Shown here: one piece after another, positions 8,880 to 16,821 of the stretch
Layout of the letters: every line of letters begins with the position of its first letter
Position numbering within the stretch: the first letter of the stretch is position 1
From: Vibrio splendidus
GTDB taxonomy: Bacteria > Pseudomonadota > Gammaproteobacteria > Enterobacterales > Vibrionaceae
Assembly (NCBI RefSeq): GCF_002873455.1
Contig: NZ_MCUN01000051.1
Location: 57,576-121,575 of the forward strand
DNA length: 64,000 nt
Direction of reading: 5' to 3'
Notes under the pieces: model-generated
Databases searched by the model: none
Told to the model about the DNA's origin: nothing
The model's input: the letters and a program-made list of their open reading frames with translations, nothing else
Program-made: the position numbers and the translations under genes

Positions 8880-10574
8880 ATGACTATAGCATTTTCGAAC
8901 TTCTCTTTTAGATATGAGTCGCTGGATAAACCGACGCTAAAAAATATCAATCTAAGGATAGAGAAAGGAGAGAAAATCGTCATTATTGGACCAAGCGGCA
9001 GCGGTAAATCGACCCTAGGTCAATGCCTCAACGGTCTAATACCTCATGCGATTAAAGGTGAGGTAACCGGTTCTTTAGAGATCAACGGCAAAAATATCTC
9101 TGAATTTTCGATGCACGACTATACCGAGCAGGTAGGCACAGTATTGCAAGATACTGACAGCCAATTTGTAGGTTTGAGTATCGGAGAAGATATCGCATTC
9201 GCATTAGAAAACCAGCTGATGTCGAACATTGACATGTACGCGCTAGTGAAGTCGACGGCAAAAATGGTCGACTTAGCCGAGATGCTTGAGCGCTCTCCAC
9301 ATGATCTATCTGGTGGCCAGAAACAACGCGTATCATTAGCCGGTATCTTGGTTGATGACGTTGACATCTTGTTGTTTGATGAGCCTTTAGCAAGCCTTGA
9401 CCCTAAAACAGGCAAGGCAACGATTGAGATCATCGACCAACTTCATAAAGAAACCAACAAGACTATCGTGATTATCGAACACCGCCTTGAGGATGTTCTG
9501 CATCGCGGTATCGATCGTGTGATCTTAATGGAGCGCGGAGAAATCGTCGCGGATATGACTCCCGATGAAATCTTAGCGTCTAAGTTACTAGATACGCATG
9601 GTATTCGTGAGCCTCTTTACTTATCTGCGCTTAAAGCGGCGAAAGCCCCACTGACCAACGAAGATAAACTGTCAAACCTCAAAGCTTTGGATTACAAAAG
9701 GTTCCGCCCAGCAGTTCAAGCTTGGTTTGCTGATCGTCCAACTCCGGTAGCAGAGAAACAGTATCAACCTATACTCGAAGTTCATGGGCTGACTTATTCT
9801 TACGACGGCGAGAAGAACGCACTCGAAGATGTGAGCTTCAAGATCGGCAAAGGCGAGTTTGTTTCGATTCTGGGCAAGAACGGTTCAGGCAAATCTACCA
9901 TCACCAAACTCATCATGGGTGTGATAGATGCCGATTCTGGTTCTTCATACCTAAATGGTGAAGACTTATCTGAGCTTTCCATATTTGAGAGAAGTCAGAG
10001 AGTCGGTGTAGTAATGCAGAACCCCAATCATATGATCTCGCATCATATGATTTTTGACGAGATTGCTTTTGGTCTTCGTAACCGTGGCGTTACAGAAGAT
10101 GAAGTAAAAGAAAAAGTAGAGAACGTTCTTGACCTGTGTGGGCTGAGTAAGTTTCGTCACTGGCCTATCGAAGCTTTGAGCTACGGTCAGAAAAAGCGTG
10201 TAACGATCGCTTCTATCTTAGTGTTGGAGCCTGAACTTCTGATCTTAGATGAACCAACTGCTGGTCAAGATTACCGTAACTACACATCTATGTTGGCGTT
10301 TATCCAGAAGCTCAACCGTGATTTAGGTATTACGGTAGTAATCATATCCCATGATATGCACTTGGTTTTAGAATACACCACACGTTCAATCGTCATTGCA
10401 GACAGTAAACTGATTGCCAATGCAGCGATGACCGAAGTGTTTAGCCAACCATCGCTTTTAGAACGTGCCAACCTATGCACCACCAGTATTTATGAACTCG
10501 CGACTATGATGAAAATCGACGATACCAATGCGTTTATGCAGCACTTCATCGACTACGAGAGAAGTTCTCTATGA
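8880..10574 (+). CDS. ECF transporter ATPase, two fused ATP-binding domains
   Basis: A 564-residue cytoplasmic ATPase that carries both A subunits of an ECF importer in one chain. Domain 1 has Walker A GPSGSGKST (about residues 37-45), signature LSGGQKQR and Walker B ILLFDEPLASLDP. Domain 2 has Walker A GKNGSGKST (about 332-340), signature LSYGQKKR (one residue off consensus) and Walker B LLILDEPTAGQD. Both contain the switch His (IEHRL, ISHDM). ATP hydrolysis here drives substrate release through the membrane T and S components. It starts 6 bases after the S gene and overlaps the T gene by 4 bases (ATGA). Confidence 0.95.
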   Translation: MTIAFSNFSFRYESLDKPTLKNINLRIEKGEKIVIIGPSGSGKSTLGQCLNGLIPHAIKGEVTGSLEINGKNISEFSMHDYTEQVGTVLQDTDSQFVGLSIGEDIAFALENQLMSNIDMYALVKSTAKMVDLAEMLERSPHDLSGGQKQRVSLAGILVDDVDILLFDEPLASLDPKTGKATIEIIDQLHKETNKTIVIIEHRLEDVLHRGIDRVILMERGEIVADMTPDEILASKLLDTHGIREPLYLSALKAAKAPLTNEDKLSNLKALDYKRFRPAVQAWFADRPTPVAEKQYQPILEVHGLTYSYDGEKNALEDVSFKIGKGEFVSILGKNGSGKSTITKLIMGVIDADSGSSYLNGEDLSELSIFERSQRVGVVMQNPNHMISHHMIFDEIAFGLRNRGVTEDEVKEKVENVLDLCGLSKFRHWPIEALSYGQKKRVTIASILVLEPELLILDEPTAGQDYRNYTSMLAFIQKLNRDLGITVVIISHDMHLVLEYTTRSIVIADSKLIANAAMTEVFSQPSLLERANLCTTSIYELATMMKIDDTNAFMQHFIDYERSSL

Positions 10575-11410
10575 ACGCATCAAAAGTAAAATTCGGTATC
10601 AACTACATTGATACTAAATCCCCTCTGCACGCCCTCAATGGCATCACTAAGTTTGCACTCTTCTTAGCTTGGGTAACTGTAGTATTAACTACGTTTGACT
10701 TGAGATTGATTACTCTACTTATCGTGATCGGTTTATACCTGCTAAAGCTCACCAAAGTGCCCGTGCACGTCTATAAACCTTTGCTATTGGGTACCGCAAG
10801 TGTCCTAAGTTTAAATGCTCTGTTTATGTACTTACTTGCTCCACAGCAAGGTACTGAACTCATCGGTAGTGAAACCATATTGCTAATGCTTCCTGGTAAT
10901 TACTCATTGAGCCAAGAGACGCTGTTTTACTTGGTTACCGTGACCCTGAAGTACATGAGTATGTTCCCAATAGCGCTAATCTTTGTCTTCACAACGCATC
11001 CGACTGAGTTTGCAGCAAGCCTCAACCGTATCGGTGTTCCGTACAAGATCGCCTATGCAGTAAGCTTAACGCTACGTTACTTACCTGAAGTTAAAAAAGA
11101 CTTCATCAACATCATGCACGCTCAGCAGGCTCGTGGTGTAGAGCTCTCGAAGAAAGCGCCCCTTATTACTCGAATCAAAAACGTGGCTAAGGTTTTAGGT
11201 CCGCTCATTTTCTCTAGCTTGGACCGCGCAGACGAGATTTCAAATGCAATGACGCTACGAGGCTTTGGCCGACACAAGGCACGAACTTGGTATAGTTATG
11301 CACCGTTGAAGCGTGTCGACTTTGTTTGCTTAACGGTTATTGCATTAGTCGTGATACTCGCAATCACAAAGAGAGCACTCGAAGAACAGTTGTTTTGGTA
11401 CCCTTTCTAA
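10571..11410 (+). CDS. ECF transporter T component (CbiQ-like)
   Basis: A 279-residue inner-membrane protein with four or more hydrophobic segments. The two short Arg-containing coupling motifs of T proteins are visible: QQARGVE (about residue 180) and TLRGFGRHKAR (about 230), which contact the ATPases. The start overlaps the ATPase gene by 4 bases, so S, A-A and T are one transcript and probably one complex. Hydrophobic segments run up to the last 20 residues. No terminator with a T-run was found immediately downstream, so transcription may continue into the TetR-like gene. Confidence 0.92.
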   Translation: MNASKVKFGINYIDTKSPLHALNGITKFALFLAWVTVVLTTFDLRLITLLIVIGLYLLKLTKVPVHVYKPLLLGTASVLSLNALFMYLLAPQQGTELIGSETILLMLPGNYSLSQETLFYLVTVTLKYMSMFPIALIFVFTTHPTEFAASLNRIGVPYKIAYAVSLTLRYLPEVKKDFINIMHAQQARGVELSKKAPLITRIKNVAKVLGPLIFSSLDRADEISNAMTLRGFGRHKARTWYSYAPLKRVDFVCLTVIALVVILAITKRALEEQLFWYPF

Positions 11411-11577
11411 GCGGTACCGATCAGCAAGCAATATAAATAAAAAAACAATAAATTACGTCTAAAATGTGAGTTGATTATATCTTTTCAGACGTTTTTTGAG
11501 GTCGATAGGAGGATATTTTGTTAACATCTCCCATCCGTAATTTCTATACAGAATGTCACACCTAATATGGGTTTTTA

Positions 11578-12054
11578 ATGGCTCGAATAACTCAACTACA
11601 GAAACTAGAAAATCAAAAGAACTACGATGAAATCGTACTGAACCTTTTTCTAGCTGAAGGACATGAAGCTCTAACTTATGCAAGGATTGCTCAAGAAATT
11701 GGCATTAGTTTAACGACGCTTCAGGGCTATTATCCATCAACACGGGCTATCCGAACTGTACTTCACAAGCACATGTTGTCGATTGTTATAGATAACCTAG
11801 ACTTCGTTTCGGAAAAGGTATTTCTTCAATCTTGGCAAAATGCTTTGGATAATGAACAGTTCCGATACGTTATTAAATTGATGTTTTTCCATGCCTCACA
11901 AGTCAAAAGCCCAGAAGTATTCAATGTCAGTTCTGATGGTCTGTTTCGTGAAAAAATGTTTGATAGCTTTGGAGCAGACTCTGTTCGTATCCTTGAAACG
12001 GCAATAGGACGTTCAATGTTTTATCTAACGAACTTTGGAACACCATCTAATTAG
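11578..12054 (+). CDS. short TetR-like transcriptional regulator
   Basis: A 158-residue protein, shorter than the usual 190-220 residues of TetR regulators. A helix-turn-helix is visible near residues 28-52 (ALTYARIAQEIGISLTTLQGYY), preceded by the typical first helix (NYDEIVLNLFLAEG). The C-terminal half is helical and probably binds a ligand or makes dimers, but is reduced. It lies 167 bases after the ECF operon on the same strand, so a role in controlling that importer, perhaps through the inverted repeat at 8181-8197, is plausible but unproven. A bidirectional terminator follows. Confidence 0.75.
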   Translation: MARITQLQKLENQKNYDEIVLNLFLAEGHEALTYARIAQEIGISLTTLQGYYPSTRAIRTVLHKHMLSIVIDNLDFVSEKVFLQSWQNALDNEQFRYVIKLMFFHASQVKSPEVFNVSSDGLFREKMFDSFGADSVRILETAIGRSMFYLTNFGTPSN

Positions 12055-12066
12055 TTTTGAAGCAAT

Positions 12067-12100
12067 AAAAATGGGAGCTTAATGCTCCCATTTTTATTTT
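12067..12100. terminator. bidirectional terminator between TetR-like gene and glgB
   Basis: A perfect 12-bp stem, AAAAATGGGAGC and GCTCCCATTTTT, surrounds TTAAT. A T-run follows on the plus strand and the 5' A-run gives one on the minus strand, so it can end both convergent transcripts. Confidence 0.92.
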
Positions 12101-12109
12101 AACGACCGG

Positions 12110-14290
12110 TTAATTCAGTTTATAAAAGACCGTCGATAGCGGTGGTATACGTAGCTCTATCGATGTATCTAGGCCTTCGCTTGCCACTGGTTCAACGTTT
12201 GCAACTTGTTTAACTTCAAATCCACTGCCCGCATAATCCGCAGAGTCTGTATTCAGTAACAAAGAGTACTGACCTTGCGCTGGAACACCTAAGCGGAAGT
12301 GCTCATGAGGAACGGGTGTAAAGTTAGAAACAACCAATACACGCTCGCCTGATTCACTGATACGCTCATGAGCTAAGATGCTCGCTTCAGCAGAGTCCTG
12401 TAAACGCCATTCAAAACCTTTCGGGTCGAAATCAAGATCATGCATTGCAGCTTCAGAGCGGTACAGATTGTTCAAATTTTTCGTCAAGCGCTGAACACCT
12501 TGATGACGTTCATAATCTAGCAAGAACCATTGCAGTTGATCATCGTGGTTCCATTCAGCCGTCTGACCAAACTCAGCGCCCATGAAGTTCAGCTTTTTAC
12601 CCGGTTGCGCATACATGTAACCCATGTAAGCACGTAGATTTGCCGTTTGCTGCCACTCATCACCAGGCATTTTTTCATGGATAGATCCTTTACCATAAAC
12701 CACCTCATCGTGAGATAGAGGCAATACGTAGTTCTCACTGTGTGCATAAACCAATGGGAAGGTGATTGTATCGTGGTGATATTTACGATTAATTGGATCT
12801 TCTTGGATGTAAGACAAGCTATCGTGCATCCAGCCCATGTTCCACTTAAAGCCAAAACCTAAGCCACCCATAAAGGTTGGGGCCGAAACACCAGGGAAAG
12901 CCGTCGATTCTTCAGCAATCGTCATCGCATTAGGGAAATGCTTGTAAACTTCTTCGTTCATCCACTTAAGGGTTGCGATGGCATCGTAATTTTCGTTGCC
13001 GCCGTCTGCGTTCGGAATCCACTGATCATGGCTACGCGAATAATCGAGGTACAACATCGAAGCAACCGCATCAACACGAATGCCGTCAATATGGAATTGT
13101 TCAAACCAGTAAAGTGCGTTTGCTACCAAGAAACGGCGCACATGCTCTTTGCCTAAGTCGTAAATGTATGAATTCCAATCTTGGTGCCAACCACGACGCG
13201 GATCTGGATCATGGAACAAAGGTGTTCCATCAAAGTTAGCTAAGCCGTGATCATCACTAGGGAAATGCGCTGGAACCCAATCCAGAACAACACCTAAACC
13301 AGCTTGGTGACATTGATCGACGAAGAATTTGAAGTCATCAGGAGACCCAAAACGACTCGTTGGTGCGAACAAGCCTATTGGCTGATAGCCCCAAGAACCG
13401 TAAAACGGATGCTCTGAAACCGGCATTAACTCTACGTGCGTGTAACCCAAGTCCGTTAAATATGGAATAAGTTCAGCAGCAAGTTCACGGTAGTTTAAGA
13501 ATTCGCCTTCAGCGTTACGCTTCCAAGAACCAGCATGCAGTTCATAGAACGAAAGTGCTTCTTTACGCTTTTGCGTTACTGGGCGATTCTGCCACTGAGT
13601 ATCTTGCCACTCATAACGAGCGTGATCATAAGTTACAGAAGAAAATGAAGGGTACTGCTCAGAGTAAAAACCCCATGGGTCAGCTTTGTGTGGTAAGCCT
13701 TCGCCATCAGGCCCTTTTAATTCAAATTTGTATTGAGCGCCTTCTTCCAGTTCAGGAATGAATAGGCCCCACATGCCATAATCTAAGCGTTGCATTGGGT
13801 GGCGACGGCCATCCCAAGCGTTGAAGTTACCCACTAAGCTTGCCGCTGTTGCATTCGGCGCATACACCAAGAAACGCGTACCGGAAATTGTCTGTCCATC
13901 ACGCTCTAGCGTAATAAACTGAGCCCCCATATGATGATACATGTCTTTCGGTGTATGAAGATCTTCATAACTCGCGTACAGATCGTGGTACTGGTATGGA
14001 TCGTCGATGATCTGTTCTACTCCAGCCCAATCAACCGCGAGCTTGTAGTGAGTAAAACGTAAGTCTCTCTCTTGCTTGAGAATGAAACCACTTTCACCCT
14101 CTCGCGCTAACTCAATACGAGGTTCCTTTCCAACAATCAACTCGACTTTATTTGCCCCAGGAATCCACACACGTAATGCACCTTGCTCAGAAGGTAAGTA
14201 TGGCCCTAAAAACGCAAATGGGTCAGTGAAACAAGCCTGTGATAGTTGGGTATATATTTGTTTTTGCTTTGAAATCGAACTTAGTTCCAA
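12110..14290 (-). CDS. glgB: 1,4-alpha-glucan branching enzyme
   Basis: A 726-residue cytoplasmic GH13 enzyme that cuts alpha-1,4 chains and rejoins them as alpha-1,6 branches in glycogen. The start is a TTG at 14290 (protein begin MELSSISKQKQIY) with AGGGAG 7 bases upstream; the longer frame from 14356 would run through the preceding terminator and add an unrelated hydrophobic stretch. An N-terminal CBM48-like region (about residues 20-230) precedes the catalytic barrel with IDGIRVDAV (nucleophile Asp), IAEEST (acid Glu) and LSHDEVVYGKGS (Asp). It lies downstream of malQ and malP but is separated from malQ by a terminator. glgA and glgC are not in the window. Confidence 0.95.
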   Translation of the reverse strand: MELSSISKQKQIYTQLSQACFTDPFAFLGPYLPSEQGALRVWIPGANKVELIVGKEPRIELAREGESGFILKQERDLRFTHYKLAVDWAGVEQIIDDPYQYHDLYASYEDLHTPKDMYHHMGAQFITLERDGQTISGTRFLVYAPNATAASLVGNFNAWDGRRHPMQRLDYGMWGLFIPELEEGAQYKFELKGPDGEGLPHKADPWGFYSEQYPSFSSVTYDHARYEWQDTQWQNRPVTQKRKEALSFYELHAGSWKRNAEGEFLNYRELAAELIPYLTDLGYTHVELMPVSEHPFYGSWGYQPIGLFAPTSRFGSPDDFKFFVDQCHQAGLGVVLDWVPAHFPSDDHGLANFDGTPLFHDPDPRRGWHQDWNSYIYDLGKEHVRRFLVANALYWFEQFHIDGIRVDAVASMLYLDYSRSHDQWIPNADGGNENYDAIATLKWMNEEVYKHFPNAMTIAEESTAFPGVSAPTFMGGLGFGFKWNMGWMHDSLSYIQEDPINRKYHHDTITFPLVYAHSENYVLPLSHDEVVYGKGSIHEKMPGDEWQQTANLRAYMGYMYAQPGKKLNFMGAEFGQTAEWNHDDQLQWFLLDYERHQGVQRLTKNLNNLYRSEAAMHDLDFDPKGFEWRLQDSAEASILAHERISESGERVLVVSNFTPVPHEHFRLGVPAQGQYSLLLNTDSADYAGSGFEVKQVANVEPVASEGLDTSIELRIPPLSTVFYKLN

Positions 14291-14328
14291 AACGCTTCTC
14301 CCTAACCAAACATCCAAAAAACATAATA

Positions 14329-14354
14329 CAAAAATGCCCGCTATTAGTGCGGGC
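14329..14354 (-). terminator. terminator downstream of malQ
   Basis: Read on the minus strand, GCCCGC and GCGGGC form a 6-bp stem followed by ATTTTTG. It separates malQ from glgB and lies just upstream of the glgB TTG start, so read-through could set glgB expression. Confidence 0.8.
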
Positions 14355-14465
14355 AATATAACGACGGTTTATTCTACCAGATGAGCATTCATTATTGAGT
14401 GATCGAGGTTGTGGTTTCGTACGGCGTAAGCAAAAAACCACCTATTTTCAAGCCACTCGACATCA

Positions 14466-16646
14466 TTACTTACCTGCTTTTTCTCGAACGTCAGTCAGCT
14501 TAGAAGCGATACGATTTACCCCTTCGTGAGCAAATATTTCGTCCAAGTTCATTGATAGTTTACGACGCCAGTTAGGGTACTCATCAACCGTGCCTGGAAT
14601 GTTAACCGGCTTGTCCATTTCCAACCAATCTTCAAGTTGTACACTCAATAATGTTGAGCCACCAGCAGCGACGTGCAGTTGAAGCGCTTCAGCTAAGTAT
14701 GAATCCATTGGTACATGAGCCGCATCGCGACCAACACCTTCTGGCAGGAAGCCATGCCATGCTACAGAATCTAAGATACCTTGTTTGCACTCTAGACGGT
14801 CATCGAACAAGGTTTCTAACTGTTCTGCATCTGGGTATAAACCAATCTCTTGACCCATTTTCAAGTCATCACAATGCCAGAAGCCGCGAAGCGTTGGCAT
14901 ATCATGGGTACACAGTGCCGCCATTGATTGTGATGCGTAGTGTTTAGGTGAAATGAAACCACCGTCGTCTTCTGATGTTTCGAAGAAAAACACTTTGTAA
15001 GAATGCACACCAGCATCAGCCAGGATGTCGACAATTTCATCCGGTACCGTACCTAAGTCTTCACCGATAACGCTACATTGGTAACGATGAGATTCAAGCG
15101 CCAGAATCGACAACATATCTTGTACTGGGTAATAGATGTACGCGCCTTTGGTTGCGTTTTCACCCTTTGGAATCCACCACAAACGCAGTAGGCCTAATAC
15201 GTGATCAATACGAAGTGCACCACAGTGCTTCATATTGGCACGAAGTAACTTGATGTAAGCATCGTAGCTTGTTTCCTGAAGTACTTCAGGGTTAAGCGGT
15301 GGTAAGCCCCAGTTTTGACCTAGAGGACCTAGAACATCCGGCGGAGCACCGATGCTCGCATCCATCACTAAGTTACCTTCATCAGCCCAAGTCTCACTAC
15401 CTGAGTCAGCAACACCAACAGCCAAATCGCGGTATAGGCCAACCGCCATGCCTTTTTCTTCAGCAAGCGATTGAGCATCGTTGATTTGGCAATCAGCTAA
15501 CCATTGCAGGTACATGTATAGATGAACGTTTTCTTGGTTCTCTTTGATGTATTTCTGTGTGGCTGGGCTATCGAATGTACGGAACTTCTCAGGGAATACC
15601 GGCCATCCCCACATGCCTGAATCTTCAGCGTGTAATTCACCGTGCAGCGCATCAAACGCCGCTTGATGCATCAGGCTTTCACCGCCTTCTTCAACAAACG
15701 CTAAGAACGCTTGTGCACGATCGCTATTCTTGTCTAAATGACGAGTCTTGAACTCAGCGAATAACAGAGGCAAGATGCTCATCTTAAGCTCTGACACTTC
15801 GGTGTAGTTAACCCAGTGCGCTTCGCGAGCTTTTTGTAAGCGCTGTTGGAATTCAGCGCTGCCTACCGTTTGTTGTGCTTCAGCACTTAATGCGAATTCA
15901 GGTACTGAGCTCACATCAATGTATAAGATGTTCAACCAACGACGTGACGACGGGCTGTATGGGCTCGCACCTTCAGGGTTCGCAGGGAACAATGAGTGAA
16001 TTGGGTTTAGGCCAACGAAATCGCCGCCGCGAGATGAAATATCTGCAACAAGCTGTTTTAGATCGCCAAAGTCACCAATACCCCAGTTATGCTGAGTTCT
16101 TAACGTGTAAAGCTGAACACTCGGGCCCCAAAGCTTTTTGCCTTGCTCGATTGGCGCCTGTTTAAAACACGCTTTTGGCGTAATGATCAGCGTCATTTCG
16201 TAAGGCTTCTTACGGCGCTTACGGCTCACAATGAGCTTGTGATACCCCCATGCCAAATCACTTGGCAGTGCAAACACTAAAGGGCCACCCTCGGCACGCT
16301 CATCACGAACGACTTGAGATTGAAGATAGCCTTCAAGTACCTCTCCTTGCTCGGTTTCTAAGCGCCAGCTGAACTCACTTTCACGAGCACTTACACCTAG
16401 ATTAAGCGCCACTTCTACTGGCTCACCGTCACGCAAGACAAGAACTGGGTCTAGTACATCTTTTTTGTGTTTTCTTTCTGCAGATTTAAGCAGTGCATCA
16501 TCGCTGCTTGTATCGTAGCCCAACGAAGCCAATAGAGACGTAATCGTCTCGTTTGATACTTGTGCTTCATCGCCCCACGCACTAACGTAACTGTCGGCAA
16601 TATTTGCCATTTCTGCGACTTGTTTTAATACGGTCTGTTCTTTCAT
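14466..16646 (-). CDS. malQ: 4-alpha-glucanotransferase (amylomaltase)
   Basis: A 726-residue cytoplasmic GH77 enzyme that moves maltosyl and longer dextrinyl groups between maltodextrins, releasing glucose and making chains long enough for MalP. Catalytic motifs are visible: LRIDHVLGLLRLWW (nucleophile Asp), VIGEDLGTVP (acid Glu) and THDMPTLRGFW (Asp). The N-terminal 150 residues form the usual beta-rich extension of proteobacterial MalQ. The ATG is preceded by GGAGAGAG. It lies 175 bases downstream of malP on the same strand, with a structured spacer between them, matching the classic malPQ order. Confidence 0.95.
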   Translation of the reverse strand: MKEQTVLKQVAEMANIADSYVSAWGDEAQVSNETITSLLASLGYDTSSDDALLKSAERKHKKDVLDPVLVLRDGEPVEVALNLGVSARESEFSWRLETEQGEVLEGYLQSQVVRDERAEGGPLVFALPSDLAWGYHKLIVSRKRRKKPYEMTLIITPKACFKQAPIEQGKKLWGPSVQLYTLRTQHNWGIGDFGDLKQLVADISSRGGDFVGLNPIHSLFPANPEGASPYSPSSRRWLNILYIDVSSVPEFALSAEAQQTVGSAEFQQRLQKAREAHWVNYTEVSELKMSILPLLFAEFKTRHLDKNSDRAQAFLAFVEEGGESLMHQAAFDALHGELHAEDSGMWGWPVFPEKFRTFDSPATQKYIKENQENVHLYMYLQWLADCQINDAQSLAEEKGMAVGLYRDLAVGVADSGSETWADEGNLVMDASIGAPPDVLGPLGQNWGLPPLNPEVLQETSYDAYIKLLRANMKHCGALRIDHVLGLLRLWWIPKGENATKGAYIYYPVQDMLSILALESHRYQCSVIGEDLGTVPDEIVDILADAGVHSYKVFFFETSEDDGGFISPKHYASQSMAALCTHDMPTLRGFWHCDDLKMGQEIGLYPDAEQLETLFDDRLECKQGILDSVAWHGFLPEGVGRDAAHVPMDSYLAEALQLHVAAGGSTLLSVQLEDWLEMDKPVNIPGTVDEYPNWRRKLSMNLDEIFAHEGVNRIASKLTDVREKAGK

Positions 16647-16710
16647 CGCTCTCTCCGAAAACGTTCTGACGCTTTCAATTTTGTAGGGTTGTTATTTAAT
16701 TTGTTACTAA

Positions 16711-16809
16711 TCAATTAGCTTGTGACAATCAGTTTGTAAGCATCGCTATCTTTATAAGCCATCTATTTGCTCACAAGCTAATTGAGCCAAGGCAGAAACT
16801 GCCTTGGCT
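16711..16809 (-). other. nested inverted repeats in the malP-malQ spacer
   Basis: A 15-bp perfect inverted repeat (CAATTAGCTTGTGA type arms at 16711-16725 and 16771-16785) directly abuts an 11-bp perfect hairpin (AGCCAAGGCAG and CTGCCTTGGCT, 16785-16809). On the minus strand no U-run follows the second stem, so it looks like an RNA processing, stability or partial termination element rather than a full terminator. Confidence 0.65.
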
Positions 16810-16821
16810 ACTTTGGAAGTA

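Noticed and set aside
14291..14356. N-terminal extension of glgB (start at 14356)
   Set aside because: It would code through the malQ terminator; the TTG at 14290 with AGGGAG fits the family start.
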